The translations under genes and the position numbers were made by a program. The notes under the pieces are model-generated. The model had not been told where the DNA came from, made no database searches, and saw only the letters and a program-made list of their open reading frames with translations. A stretch of 64,000 nt of DNA from Chryseobacterium sp. Tr-659 (GTDB lineage Bacteria > Bacteroidota > Bacteroidia > Flavobacteriales > Weeksellaceae). Positions within the stretch are counted from its first letter, which is position 1, and each line of letters starts with the position of its first letter. Positions 1 through 8,027 of the stretch are shown here, piece after piece. The DNA lies in the NCBI RefSeq assembly GCF_011752975.1, contig NZ_VWWP01000009.1:104882-168881 (forward strand). Reading direction: 5' to 3'.

Positions 1-612
1 ATAGGATTTATCTGGGCAACTATGCTTTGGGATCTTACCTGGAAATATATTGAAAAATATGGATATAACAGTGATGTTTTGGCCAGTACAGCATCCGGAA
101 ATGCAAAGGCTTTACAAATAGTGGTTGACGGTCTGAAATTACAGGCATGCAGCCCTACATTTATTGACGGAAGAGATGCTATTTTGCAGGCAGATGCTGT
201 GGGGAACGGTGGTCAGGATAAATGTATGATATGGAATGCTTTTGCAAAAAGAGGACTGGGAGTAAATGCTTCCGCAGGAAGCCGTACAGTAGCCAACGAT
301 CAGGTTGAAGATTTTACGGTGCCGCAGGAATGTGCGAATATGCTATCAGCTATGGATAACAAAATAGCGGATAACAAGCTTGTTGTTTTCCCTAACCCTA
401 CCTATGATGAATTCTTTGTAGGAAATACAGATAAATCTTCAAATGAAGTTAAAATCAGAATGTTTGATATGTCTGGAAAATTGGTGTTTTCCGACTCCAG
501 AGAATCAGGCTCAAAAAGAGCTGTTTCTACAAAAGGATTTCCGAAAGGAGTATACATGGTTCATATCCAGCAGGGAGATAAGACTCAGGTTGAAAAGCTG
601 ATCGTGAGATAA
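1..612 (+). CDS. M36 (fungalysin-like) metallopeptidase, C-terminal part, with T9SS sorting tail (5' truncated)
   Basis: The frame is open from base 1, so the gene starts before the window; the first ATG at 22 is internal. Roughly 120 residues match the end of the M36 fungalysin family: a WATMLWDLTW helix, GNAKALQIVVDGLKLQ, then SPTFIDGRDAILQAD and IWNAFAKRGLG. The catalytic HExxH would lie upstream and is not visible. The last 75 or so residues form a type IX secretion C-terminal domain: NKLVVFPNPTYDEF, then a beta-sandwich with MFDMSGKLV and a KGVYMVHIQ...KLIVR end. This predicts a protease exported by the Por/T9SS system to the surface or medium. The family call rests on recalled motifs. 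Confidence 0.85.
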   Translation: MGFIWATMLWDLTWKYIEKYGYNSDVLASTASGNAKALQIVVDGLKLQACSPTFIDGRDAILQADAVGNGGQDKCMIWNAFAKRGLGVNASAGSRTVANDQVEDFTVPQECANMLSAMDNKIADNKLVVFPNPTYDEFFVGNTDKSSNEVKIRMFDMSGKLVFSDSRESGSKRAVSTKGFPKGVYMVHIQQGDKTQVEKLIVR

Positions 613-633
613 ATACGTTTTATATCGGTTGAA

Positions 634-674
634 AAATAAAAAATAAGCTTTCATAGAAAGCTTATTTTTTATTT
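634..674. terminator. Bidirectional terminator between the M36 protease and the cytochrome c genes
   Basis: A perfect 19-bp inverted repeat (634-652 with 656-674) has a 3-nt loop and runs of T on the 3' side in both directions. It serves the converging protease (+) and cytochrome c (-) genes. The last few codons and the stop of the cytochrome gene at 662 lie inside the stem. Confidence 0.85.
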
Positions 675-949
675 ACAGAGATCAGATAATCATAAACCAT
701 TTGATGCTGGTCATCAGTAAGTTTGGCTTTAGGGGCCATTCTGCTTAAGGTGTTGATCCAACCCTGATTATCATGCTTTGTAGGTTCTGGTAACTTATGG
801 CATTTCGCACAGGAATTTTCAAAAATTGTTTTCCCTTGCGCCAATTGTTCAGATGAGGTATACTTAGGCCCTGTTACAGCCACACTTTTTGGTCCGCAGG
901 AAACCAGAAATACTGATACTGCAATACCGCTTAAGATTAATTTTTTCAT
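662..949 (-). CDS. Small cytochrome c lipoprotein (second of a tandem pair)
   Basis: A 95-residue protein with a lipoprotein signal (lipobox LVSC, Cys about residue 18) followed by a single class I cytochrome c domain. The heme site is CAKCH, and a downstream SRMAPKAKLT segment supplies the likely Met axial ligand. It is probably a periplasm-facing, membrane-anchored electron carrier. It lies 19 bp downstream of a close paralogue (969-1262), sharing QGKTIFENSCAKCHKLP and APKAKLTD, so the pair arose by tandem duplication and is likely one transcript. The electron partner is not shown by the sequence. Confidence 0.9.
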   Translation of the reverse strand: MKKLILSGIAVSVFLVSCGPKSVAVTGPKYTSSEQLAQGKTIFENSCAKCHKLPEPTKHDNQGWINTLSRMAPKAKLTDDQHQMVYDYLISVNKK

Positions 950-968
950 AGCATATTTTGTTTGATGA

Positions 969-1262
969 TTACTTCTTCACAGAAACAATATAATCATAAA
1001 CCCATTGGTGCTGCTCATCCGTTAACTTTGCTTTAGGAGCCATCGAATTCATGATACCAACCCACTGTACAGGATTGTGAGAGGTGGGATCAGGCAATTT
1101 ATGGCACTTTGCACAGGAATTTTCAAAAATCGTTTTTCCCTGGGCGATCTGTTCCGCAGTAGACGTTGAAGTTCCTGGAGTAGCAGTGGATGTAGAAGCT
1201 TTTGGCGTACAGGAAACCAGCAATATACCGGTAAACGAAGCCGAAGCAATGAGTTTTTTCAT
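969..1262 (-). CDS. Small cytochrome c lipoprotein (first of a tandem pair)
   Basis: A 97-residue paralogue of the gene at 662-949. It has an N-terminal lipoprotein signal with LLVSC, then a Ser/Thr-rich linker (STSTATPGTSTST) and one CAKCH heme-binding site, with NSMAPKAKLTD as the likely distal Met region. The linker is longer and more Ser/Thr-rich than in its neighbour, suggesting a flexible tether. It is first in the two-gene minus-strand unit; a TACATTTG box lies 23-30 bp upstream of the start codon. The role is inferred as electron transfer; no partner oxidase is adjacent, although a cbb3 oxidase lies about 36 kb away. Confidence 0.9.
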   Translation of the reverse strand: MKKLIASASFTGILLVSCTPKASTSTATPGTSTSTAEQIAQGKTIFENSCAKCHKLPDPTSHNPVQWVGIMNSMAPKAKLTDEQHQWVYDYIVSVKK

Positions 1263-1284
1263 GTTTCTTATTTTTGATATATAA

Positions 1285-1292
1285 CAAATGTA
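1285..1292 (-). promoter_or_regulatory. Predicted -7 box for the tandem cytochrome c genes
   Basis: Read on the minus strand the bases are TACATTTG, an exact match to the Bacteroidetes -7 consensus TAnnTTTG, upstream of the ATG at 1262. No TTG at a good -33 distance is visible. Confidence 0.55.
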
Positions 1293-1407
1293 ATAAATTC
1301 CTCAACCCGTTGATACGACGCAGTCTAGTTTTAATTTAGAAGAAATAAAAATTAAATAAATCCAAAATCAGTAATTGTAAATTGATGAATTTCACCCCTT
1401 TTGTTCT

Positions 1408-1456
1408 ATCAATATTTAGCGGCTATTGATCATTCCCATTTTAATTATTAATTTTG
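1408..1456 (+). promoter_or_regulatory. Predicted meaB promoter with overlapping inverted repeat
   Basis: TTG (1426-1428), 20 bp, then TAATTTTG (1449-1456) match the Bacteroidetes -33/-7 pattern. The ATG of meaB starts only 6 bases after the -7 box, so the transcript would be leaderless or nearly so. An inverted repeat, ATCAATA-N9-TATTGAT (1408-1430), covers the -33 element and could be an operator. Confidence 0.55.
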
Positions 1457-1461
1457 AATCA

Positions 1462-2454
1462 ATGAAATTTTCTACAGAAGAGCTAATAGAAGGAATACAG
1501 TCAGGAAATAAACGCCTGATTGCAAAAGCTATTACATTGGTTGAAAGTAAAAAAGCAGAACACAGAGTACAGGCAGAAGAGCTATTGAAGAAGATAATGC
1601 CTTTTACCGGCAACTCTGTCAGAGTCGGGGTAACGGGGGTTCCCGGAGCGGGAAAGTCTACTTTTATTGAAAATTTCGGAATGCTGGTTATTGCTCAAGG
1701 CAAAAAAGTAGCGGTACTGGCTATTGACCCAAGTTCTTCAATTAATAAAGGAAGTATTTTAGGGGATAAAACCAGGATGGAAGAACTTGCTAAAGAAGAA
1801 AATGCTTTCATACGCCCGTCCCCAAGTTCAGGATTCCTGGGAGGTGTTGCCAATACCACTTTTGAAACCATGATGATCTGTGAAGCAGCAGGTTATGATT
1901 ATATTTTAATAGAAACCGTTGGAGTAGGACAGTCAGAAGTACTTGTAGCAGATATTACCGATGTTTTTCTGTTTCTGAAAATTATTGGAGGAGGAGACGA
2001 GCTTCAGGGGATAAAACGCGGTATCATGGAAATGGTAGACCTTATTTTCATTAATAAAGTAGATCAGGACAATCTTCAGAAAGCTAAGAATACAAGACTG
2101 GAGCTAAAAAGAGCACTGGATTTTATACCGCCTAAAGAACAGGGATGGAAAATCCCGGTTTTGCTAGGTTCCGCTTTACATAATGAAGGGTTACAGGATA
2201 TCTATGATAAAATTTCCGAATTTATTGATCTGAAAAAGAAAACAGGCCGTTTTGGGGAAATCCGTACCCATCAGGCAGAAAAACGTTTTGAATATTGGGT
2301 TCAGGAATATATTTTATCCCTGATGAAGAAAAGTAATGCCGTTGAAGAAGCTTATTTGATGCATAAAAAAAATGCTTCAGAGATGGTTTCCAATCCAAGC
2401 ACTGAAGCAAAATTATTTGTTGAAAAATTTTTGTCAAATGAAAACAGAGGTTAG
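1462..2454 (+). CDS. meaB: Methylmalonyl-CoA mutase-associated GTPase MeaB (ArgK family)
   Basis: A 330-residue G3E-family P-loop GTPase that protects and reloads the B12-dependent methylmalonyl-CoA mutase. Walker A is GVPGAGKST at about residues 59-67. The Mg-binding/base-recognition segments DPSSSINKGSILGDKTRM, the ETVGVGQSE switch and the NKVD guanine-specificity motif are all present. The ATG at 1462 was chosen over a TTG at 1426: the TTG is itself the -33 element of a good promoter, and MeaB homologues begin near this Met. The mutase genes are not in the window. It meets the DUF4251 gene tail to tail with a 4-bp overlap. Confidence 0.95.
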   Translation: MKFSTEELIEGIQSGNKRLIAKAITLVESKKAEHRVQAEELLKKIMPFTGNSVRVGVTGVPGAGKSTFIENFGMLVIAQGKKVAVLAIDPSSSINKGSILGDKTRMEELAKEENAFIRPSPSSGFLGGVANTTFETMMICEAAGYDYILIETVGVGQSEVLVADITDVFLFLKIIGGGDELQGIKRGIMEMVDLIFINKVDQDNLQKAKNTRLELKRALDFIPPKEQGWKIPVLLGSALHNEGLQDIYDKISEFIDLKKKTGRFGEIRTHQAEKRFEYWVQEYILSLMKKSNAVEEAYLMHKKNASEMVSNPSTEAKLFVEKFLSNENRG

Positions 2455-2999
2455 GGTTTTTCCTTTTCCTGTTTTACCTCACTTTTTGATACATAACCAT
2501 CGTAGGTGATTGGCTGTCTGTCATTACTTCTCATAGAAACAAAAGCTTTACCGTTTTTATAGATTTCAATGTTCATTTCATCTACATTCTTCACATCATT
2601 AGGTTTAATCTTTAAAGTCCAGGTTCCTTTTTTATTCTGAGATTTATTAATGGTAAAATCTTTAGAAGTAAACCTGTAGCTGTTGTCACCTGTATTTCCA
2701 TAAGTAGGATTGAATAAACGCCCGAAATAAGGCAATACAACATCTAGATTATTTTTACTCACATCAATCGTATAATCCCCATTCAGGTTCAGCATTCTTG
2801 TTGCGGTAGCATTCGGCATTGAATTCATGATATTGATGACATCATAATTAGTAGGATTAGCTCTCTGTGCATAGAAGGTAAACTCTTGAGAATTAACCAG
2901 ATTGTCTACTGTTTTTGGATCTAATGAACCTTGAGATGCACAGCTCTGAAAAAAGAACAGAAACCCAAAGATCATCAGAAGAGAAATATACTTTTTCAT
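2451..2999 (-). CDS. DUF4251-type lipoprotein
   Basis: A 182-residue lipoprotein: signal peptide MKKYISLLMIFGFLFFFQSC with the lipid-modified Cys at about residue 20, then a mostly beta domain. Motifs include NSQEFTFYAQRANPT, a LNGDYTIDV strand and LPYFGRLFNP. These fit the Bacteroidetes DUF4251 family, whose function is unknown to me. The upstream in-frame start at 3041 was rejected because a TATATTTG promoter box occupies 3046-3039. The C-terminus is Lys/Glu-rich. Its stop overlaps the meaB stop on the other strand. Confidence 0.8.
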   Translation of the reverse strand: MKKYISLLMIFGFLFFFQSCASQGSLDPKTVDNLVNSQEFTFYAQRANPTNYDVINIMNSMPNATATRMLNLNGDYTIDVSKNNLDVVLPYFGRLFNPTYGNTGDNSYRFTSKDFTINKSQNKKGTWTLKIKPNDVKNVDEMNIEIYKNGKAFVSMRSNDRQPITYDGYVSKSEVKQEKEKP

Positions 3000-3038
3000 G
3001 ATGGATATAATTATTAAATTTAAACAGCAAAATGTATG

Positions 3039-3046
3039 CAAATATA
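3039..3046 (-). promoter_or_regulatory. Predicted -7 box of the DUF4251 lipoprotein gene
   Basis: TATATTTG on the minus strand, an exact TAnnTTTG match about 40 bp before the ATG at 2999. It decides against the earlier start at 3041. Confidence 0.5.
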
Positions 3047-3105
3047 TTCTTTCTAAAATATTTTGGAATAAAAATTGTTAAGGTTGAATTATTAACACTC
3101 AAACT

Positions 3106-3912
3106 ATGAAAGTTACACATCTATTTGGAATAGGAGCTATCGCTCTGTCGGCCGTTGCCTGTACTACAAACCCGATAACGGGAAGATCTTCTTTACAGCT
3201 GGCCAACAATTCAGAAATTTTAACAATGTCTGCACAGGAATACAAGACGACATTGTCTAAAGGTAAAGTGATTACCGGTACAGCAGATGCAAAGAGAGTG
3301 GTAAATGTAGGGAACAGAATTAAGAGCGCAGCAGAAAGATATTATCAAAGTATAGGGAGATCAGCAGATCTTGCCAATTACAACTGGGAATTCAATCTTC
3401 TGCAAAGCAATGAATTGAATGCTTGGTGTATGCCTGGAGGTAAAGTGGCTGTTTACACAGGGATTTTACCAGTTACGAAAGATGACAACGGACTTGCTGT
3501 AGTATTGGGACATGAGGTTTCCCACGCATTGGCTGGCCACGGAAACGAAAGAATCTCTCAGGCTATGGTCGCTCAATACGGAGGAGCCATTTTAGGAGGA
3601 ACCATTTCCAATTCACAATGGGCAAGTATTTTCCAGAAGGTATATCCTATCGGTTCGCAGGTTGCTTTATTAAAATATGGAAGAGGTCAGGAATCTGAAG
3701 CAGATGAAATGGGGCTTTACCTGATGTCTATGGCAGGATATGATCCAAGAGCTGCAATACCTTTCTGGAATAGAATGGAAGCTGCATCTTCAGGGGCAAG
3801 ACAGCCGGAATTCTTATCCACTCACCCTAATCCGGAAACGAGGATTGCAGATATCAATAAAGATCTTCCAAAAGCTTTGGAATATTATAAGGCTGCGGGA
3901 GGAAAAATATAA
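3106..3912 (+). CDS. M48-family zinc metalloprotease lipoprotein (LoiP/YcaL-like)
   Basis: A 268-residue protein with an N-terminal lipoprotein signal (LSAVAC, Cys19, followed by TTNPITGRSSLQL, a typical M48C opening). The zinc site is HEVSH at residues 136-140 with the third ligand in GQESEADEMG about 60 residues later. This fits the M48C peptidases that act in the periplasm in envelope quality control (for example LoiP and BepA in E. coli, the latter with extra TPRs that are absent here). The final part (FLSTHPNPETRI) is the conserved substrate-side loop. It stands alone and is followed by a strong terminator. Confidence 0.93.
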   Translation: MKVTHLFGIGAIALSAVACTTNPITGRSSLQLANNSEILTMSAQEYKTTLSKGKVITGTADAKRVVNVGNRIKSAAERYYQSIGRSADLANYNWEFNLLQSNELNAWCMPGGKVAVYTGILPVTKDDNGLAVVLGHEVSHALAGHGNERISQAMVAQYGGAILGGTISNSQWASIFQKVYPIGSQVALLKYGRGQESEADEMGLYLMSMAGYDPRAAIPFWNRMEAASSGARQPEFLSTHPNPETRIADINKDLPKALEYYKAAGGKI

Positions 3913-3935
3913 TTAGAATTTTAATCTTGAGTAAG

Positions 3936-3974
3936 GCCTTATTAAATTTTTAGTAAATTTGGTAAGGCTTTTTT
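3936..3974 (+). terminator. Rho-independent terminator after the M48 protease gene
   Basis: A 14-bp stem (GCCTTATTAAATTT with AAATTTGGTAAGGC, two T-G wobble pairs) and a 5-nt loop, followed by six T. A TAAATTTG -7-like box (3954-3961) for the next gene lies within the 3' half, so terminator and promoter overlap. Confidence 0.8.
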
Positions 3975-3998
3975 ATGTAACCACCTAAACACAATATT

Positions 3999-4310
3999 AT
4001 GAAGAGTTTATCAATCACAGGACTTATACTTTTAGCGGTTTCAGCTTTACTTTTCTACCTGACAACAGATTTTGCCGTAGAACAGATTAAAATTTCTCAC
4101 ATTATGGGAATGATGGCCGGAGTTGGGATAGGTCTTATCATTGGAGGAATGGTAGGATACTTAAGCAAAGGAAGTGCTATAAAAGCAGAGCAGAAGAAAA
4201 AAGAATTCAAACAGCTGCAGAAAGAAAAAGAAGAGCTTGAAAAACAAGCTGCAGATATTGCTAAGCGCCAGGCTGAGCTTGAAAATCAAAATAAAAACCC
4301 TCAGATATAA
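3999..4310 (+). CDS. Small membrane protein with a C-terminal coiled coil
   Basis: A 103-residue protein not assigned to a named family. Two hydrophobic segments are visible: LSITGLILLAVSALLFYL (about 3-20) and a Gly-rich segment HIMGMMAGVGIGLIIGG (about 35-51). They are followed by a strongly charged Lys/Glu/Gln helix (AEQKKKEFKQLQKEKEELEK..., about 65-100) that should form a cytoplasmic coiled coil. This layout suggests a two-TM membrane scaffold or stress protein. The function is unknown. The last codons overlap a terminator stem. Confidence 0.75.
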   Translation: MKSLSITGLILLAVSALLFYLTTDFAVEQIKISHIMGMMAGVGIGLIIGGMVGYLSKGSAIKAEQKKKEFKQLQKEKEELEKQAADIAKRQAELENQNKNPQI

Positions 4311-4323
4311 AATCCGAGGGTTT
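4295..4323. terminator. Terminator between converging genes at 4.3 kb
   Basis: The stem AAACCCTC-a-GAT pairs with ATC-c-GAGGGTTT. On the minus strand it is followed by TTATTTT, so it best serves the barrel gene at 4348-4959; on the plus strand the T run is short. The stop codon of the plus-strand gene lies in the loop. Confidence 0.7.
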
Positions 4324-4347
4324 AAAGTTGTTATTTTCGATAATTGA

Positions 4348-4959
4348 TTAAAATTTATATCCCAAACCTACCATAAATAAGTTAGGTCTGTTGTCGTATC
4401 TGATTTCCGAACCGGAAACTTTGTTAATGAAGTTTCTTTCATCTTTGCTGAAAGCCCCTTCATATTTTGCATTGATGATAAGCTTTTTAATTTCAAGCTG
4501 AGCTCCAAACTGATACCCTACTGTAAAATCATTTTTAGCATTTTCTTTAAAGTCATTGTACGTATTGTCTTTGCTTAAGTTAAAACTTCCGACAGGTCCT
4601 ACAAAAACTCCAAGCATATTACCTAAAAGGTTATATCCCAAAAGAACAGGAACATCAATACGGTTACTTTTCACATCGAAAGTAGTATTTTCCGTAGTGA
4701 ACTCATTCTTGAAATGAGTATAATAAATCTCCGGCATCACAAATAATGAAGTAGGAAGACCTACTTTTAATGAAAGCCCCACATTGAAACCTACATTATT
4801 TTTCCCTGTTCCGTTAATTGCATCATTTACGGTTCCTTTAATATTTGACCATGATGGAGAACCGGTAGGAAAAATTAAGTTGGCTTTACCTGCCAGTGAA
4901 ATCTGCGCGGAAGCCCACATTGAAAACCCTATTAACGCTATACTAAGTACCTTTTTCAT
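4348..4959 (-). CDS. Outer-membrane beta-barrel protein
   Basis: A 203-residue protein with a cleavable signal peptide (MKKVLSIALIGFSMWASAQ) and alternating amphipathic strands (VGFNVGLSLKVGLPTSLFVMPEIYYTHF, IDVPVLLGYNLLGNMLGVFVGP, PNLFMVGLGYKF). The C-terminal aromatic F is usual for BamA-inserted barrels. It fits the PF13568-type small barrels common in Bacteroidetes. Its start overlaps the mlaF end by 17 bp, so it is likely co-transcribed with the MlaEF lipid transporter. An outer-membrane role in that system is possible but only inferred from position. Confidence 0.8.
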   Translation of the reverse strand: MKKVLSIALIGFSMWASAQISLAGKANLIFPTGSPSWSNIKGTVNDAINGTGKNNVGFNVGLSLKVGLPTSLFVMPEIYYTHFKNEFTTENTTFDVKSNRIDVPVLLGYNLLGNMLGVFVGPVGSFNLSKDNTYNDFKENAKNDFTVGYQFGAQLEIKKLIINAKYEGAFSKDERNFINKVSGSEIRYDNRPNLFMVGLGYKF

Positions 4960-5758
4960 TATCGTCTATTTTTGTAATTGTATTTTCAATAGTTTTATTA
5001 TTCTCAAGTAAATATTCCCGCAGTTCTTTAAACAGTTCTGAAGAATAAACGAAATCGATCAGGTTTTTATTGCCTGCCGTAATGAGAATATCTTTATTAC
5101 CTTCCCATTCCTTGATTCCCAGTCTCAGGTATACAATTTTCTCGCCAATCGTCATTACAGAGTTCATATCGTGGGTGTTGATGATGGTTGTTGTATTGTA
5201 TTCTTTTGTGATTTCGTAAAGAAGATCATCAATGACTTTTGAGGTATACGGGTCAAGTCCCGAGTTAGGTTCATCGCAGAACAGATATTTAGGGTTGTTC
5301 ACAATTGCTCTTGCAATAGCTACCCTTTTTTGCATTCCTCCTGAGATTTCAGACGGAAATTTTCTCTCTGCTTTGTCAAGATGTACTCTTCCGATTACTT
5401 CAAAAACCCTTTTCTTTTTTTCTCTGTAAGTAAGGTTGGTGAACATATCAAGAGGAAACATGATATTTTCCTCTACTGTTAAGGAATCAAATAAAGCGCT
5501 TCCCTGAAATACGGTTCCGATTTCTGAACGCAGATGCTGTTTTTCTTCTCGGTTCATCGTATTGACGTCTTTACCATCAAACAAGATTTCCCCGGATGAC
5601 GGCAAATAAACATTCAGTAAACTTTTAAGAAAAACTGTTTTCCCGGAACCACTCTGCCCAATGATCAGGTTTACCTTTCCTTTATCAAATGAAGTTGAAA
5701 TTCCCTTAAGTACTTCAACATCGCCAAAACTTTTCTTAAGATCTTTTACCTCAATCAT
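4943..5758 (-). CDS. mlaF: MlaF-type ABC transporter ATPase
   Basis: A 271-residue ABC ATPase. Visible motifs: Walker A GQSGSGKT (about residue 37), Q-loop VFQGSALFDSLTVEEN, signature SGGMQKRVAIARAI, Walker B YLFCDEPNSGLD and the H-loop NTHDM. The GMQKR signature and the C-terminal ELFKELREYL segment are typical of MlaF, the motor of the MCE phospholipid transporter between inner and outer membrane. The ATG at 5758 is preferred: it forms a TGATG overlap with the mlaE stop, and the extra N-terminus from 5818 lies inside mlaE. The MlaD-type partner is not adjacent; an MCE protein is encoded at 24.2 kb. Confidence 0.93.
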   Translation of the reverse strand: MIEVKDLKKSFGDVEVLKGISTSFDKGKVNLIIGQSGSGKTVFLKSLLNVYLPSSGEILFDGKDVNTMNREEKQHLRSEIGTVFQGSALFDSLTVEENIMFPLDMFTNLTYREKKKRVFEVIGRVHLDKAERKFPSEISGGMQKRVAIARAIVNNPKYLFCDEPNSGLDPYTSKVIDDLLYEITKEYNTTTIINTHDMNSVMTIGEKIVYLRLGIKEWEGNKDILITAGNKNLIDFVYSSELFKELREYLLENNKTIENTITKIDDNEKGT

Positions 5759-6510
5759 CAGCTTAATATTAATTGGGTTAAAATTAATTCGGAAATGATA
5801 ATGAATACCATTGTCCATACCACCGCCTGCGTACTGGCTCTACCTACTTCCAGGGATCCTCCCTTTACAAAATATCCGAAGTAAGAAGGAACAGTTGCAA
5901 TGATGAAAGCAAACACCAATGTTTTTAAGAATGCATAATAAACAAATAGGTTGGGCATATACATCTGGATCCCGACGATATAATCGTTTTCCGTCCAGTT
6001 TCCGGTAAGGATTCCCGCAATATATCCTCCGCCAATACCAAATACAATACTAATGGCAATTAATAGAGGATTGAAAATGACACAGGCTATGATTTTTGGA
6101 AATATCAGAAAATTGGGAGAGTTTACTCCCATAATATCCAAAGCATCGATTTGTTCAGAAACCCTCATAGTTCCAATACTGGAAGCAATATATGATCCCA
6201 CTTTACCTGCTAAGATAAGACTGATAATAGTAGGTGCAAATTCCAGAACCAATACCGCTTTCGTAGCATATCCTACAAATGAAGGAGGAATAGGAAATGA
6301 AGATGCATCAAAGTTGTTGAACATCTGAATAGCGACTACAGCCCCCACGAATATTGAGGTGAAGACTACAAGCCCGAAAGAATTTACTCCCAAATCATTA
6401 ATTTCTCTCATGAACAGCTTCCAGAAAACCCTCATTTTCTGAGGCTTCTGTAGGGATTTCCCTAAAAGGATAATGTATTCCCCTACTGCTGTGAAAAACT
6501 TTTTTAACAT
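5758..6510 (-). CDS. mlaE: MlaE-type ABC transporter permease
   Basis: A 250-residue permease with an interface helix at the N-terminus and about five membrane segments. Family motifs are FVGAVVAIQMFNNF, VLEFAPTIISLILAGKVGSYIASSIGTMRVSEQIDALDIMG and the C-terminal GGSLEVGRASTQAVV. Two copies would form the channel on which MlaF acts in retrograde or anterograde phospholipid transport. Translation is coupled to mlaF by a TGATG junction. It is the first gene of a three-gene minus-strand unit with the barrel protein last. Confidence 0.94.
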   Translation of the reverse strand: MLKKFFTAVGEYIILLGKSLQKPQKMRVFWKLFMREINDLGVNSFGLVVFTSIFVGAVVAIQMFNNFDASSFPIPPSFVGYATKAVLVLEFAPTIISLILAGKVGSYIASSIGTMRVSEQIDALDIMGVNSPNFLIFPKIIACVIFNPLLIAISIVFGIGGGYIAGILTGNWTENDYIVGIQMYMPNLFVYYAFLKTLVFAFIIATVPSYFGYFVKGGSLEVGRASTQAVVWTMVFIIISELILTQLILS

Positions 6511-6613
6511 ACTGCTAAATTAGACTTTTTTATTGAATTAGGCTAGGGTTGAATATAAGACCGGAGTTTAGATTTGTGTTAAAATTTTCACCGTTTTTCC
6601 CTAAACCTGAATT

Positions 6614-7984
6614 TTATTTTGCATTTTTATCTCCGCCGATAACCAGTAAAACGGTTTTTAAAATAATTACAAGATCCAGTACAAAACTCCAGTTTCTTAC
6701 ATAGAATGCATCTGCCAGAACTCTTTTTTTCATTTCAACCTCCACATCTCCGGAGTCTCCACGAAGTCCGTTTACCTGTGCTAGGCCTGTGATTCCTGGA
6801 CTAACCATGCTTCTTAAGCTGTATCTTCCGATTTTCGGTTTGTAATAATTGTCAACAGCCAGCATATGAGGACGCGGGCCTACCACAGACATTTCCCCTT
6901 TCAATACATTAACGAACTGTGGAAGTTCATCAAGGCTGGTCTTTCTTAAAAATTTTCCTATTTTGGTAATCCTTGAATCATTTACCGATGTGGTTTTTGT
7001 AGCAGATTCCTCATTCACAACCATGGTTCTGAATTTAATACAGCTGAATACCTCTTCATGGAAACCATATCTTTTCTGAAGAAAGAAAACAGGGCCTTTA
7101 GAGGTTGTCTTGATTAAAATGGCGAGGATAGGGAATACCCAGGAACAAACAAATACCAGTATAATAATAGAAAAGAAAATGTCAAATGTTCTTTTCATCA
7201 GGAAATTAGAATAATAATCTAAAGGATATCTGGCCTGATTAAGAACAGGCTGTGTCTGTATATATCCCAAATCATAAAGGAAAAAATCACTTTGTGTAAT
7301 ACTTGGGATCAAGGAGATATGAATTTTATTATCTTCCGCCAGCCTGAATATTTCATTTTCCGTTCGCTCACCATAAGAATTTTCTGCAGATAAAAACAGG
7401 GTATGAATTCCGTTTTTCTTCCAAAAAGAGACAAGTTCACTTATATTGAAATCAGAGCCTTCATAATCAAATATTCTGTATCCGTAATCTTTACGATCTA
7501 TAAATATATTTTTTAGGATTTCTGTGGAATTATTGTCTCCCAGAAACATTACGTTTCTGTAGTTGATCCCCAGAGACCGGAAATACTTGATAGCGAAATA
7601 AATCAATGATTTTGCCAGGAAAATGAAGGCAAAAAGATAAAACGAAAGCCAGTAAATATCCGAATTGAAAAATACATTATTGCTTACCTTTCCTATAAGC
7701 AGAACGCCAAGGATAAAAAGCAGGAAATGAATTAAAAGGCGTTCAAGAAACAAGGTATACGTAAGGTTTCTGGGAATATTGTAAATTTTTGTCCTACCGC
7801 TCAGAAGCACCCAGAACAAAAACAACAAAATCAGAGAAAAGACATTCTGATACCAGGTTTCCTTATTGTATTTTAAGCTTTCGTTTCTGCTTATAAAAAA
7901 GAATATAAAGATAGATGCAATAACCATGAGGTCAAGCAAAATAATGATCGATTTCAGGTATCTAGAGTATCGAATTCTCTGCAT
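6614..7984 (-). CDS. Undecaprenyl-phosphate sugar phosphotransferase (WcaJ/WbaP-like)
   Basis: A 456-residue polyprenyl glycosylphosphotransferase that starts exopolysaccharide or glycan synthesis by moving a sugar-1-phosphate onto undecaprenyl phosphate. The N-terminal half has about five membrane helices and a Rossmann-like CoA-binding-type domain (NVMFLGDNNSTEIL). The C-terminal sugar-transferase domain begins at KRTFDIFFS and contains GPVFFLQKR, CIKFRTM, SLDELPQFVNVLKGEMSVVGPRP and GITGLAQVNG. The length is typical of the WcaJ class. The exact sugar (glucose versus galactose or other) cannot be read from the sequence. Other glycan genes are 20 kb away (27.9-34.2 kb). Confidence 0.92.
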   Translation of the reverse strand: MQRIRYSRYLKSIIILLDLMVIASIFIFFFISRNESLKYNKETWYQNVFSLILLFLFWVLLSGRTKIYNIPRNLTYTLFLERLLIHFLLFILGVLLIGKVSNNVFFNSDIYWLSFYLFAFIFLAKSLIYFAIKYFRSLGINYRNVMFLGDNNSTEILKNIFIDRKDYGYRIFDYEGSDFNISELVSFWKKNGIHTLFLSAENSYGERTENEIFRLAEDNKIHISLIPSITQSDFFLYDLGYIQTQPVLNQARYPLDYYSNFLMKRTFDIFFSIIILVFVCSWVFPILAILIKTTSKGPVFFLQKRYGFHEEVFSCIKFRTMVVNEESATKTTSVNDSRITKIGKFLRKTSLDELPQFVNVLKGEMSVVGPRPHMLAVDNYYKPKIGRYSLRSMVSPGITGLAQVNGLRGDSGDVEVEMKKRVLADAFYVRNWSFVLDLVIILKTVLLVIGGDKNAK

Positions 7985-8027
7985 CTATCGGTGTTATAAC
8001 GGATACGGTCAGCTAATGTACGTAATT

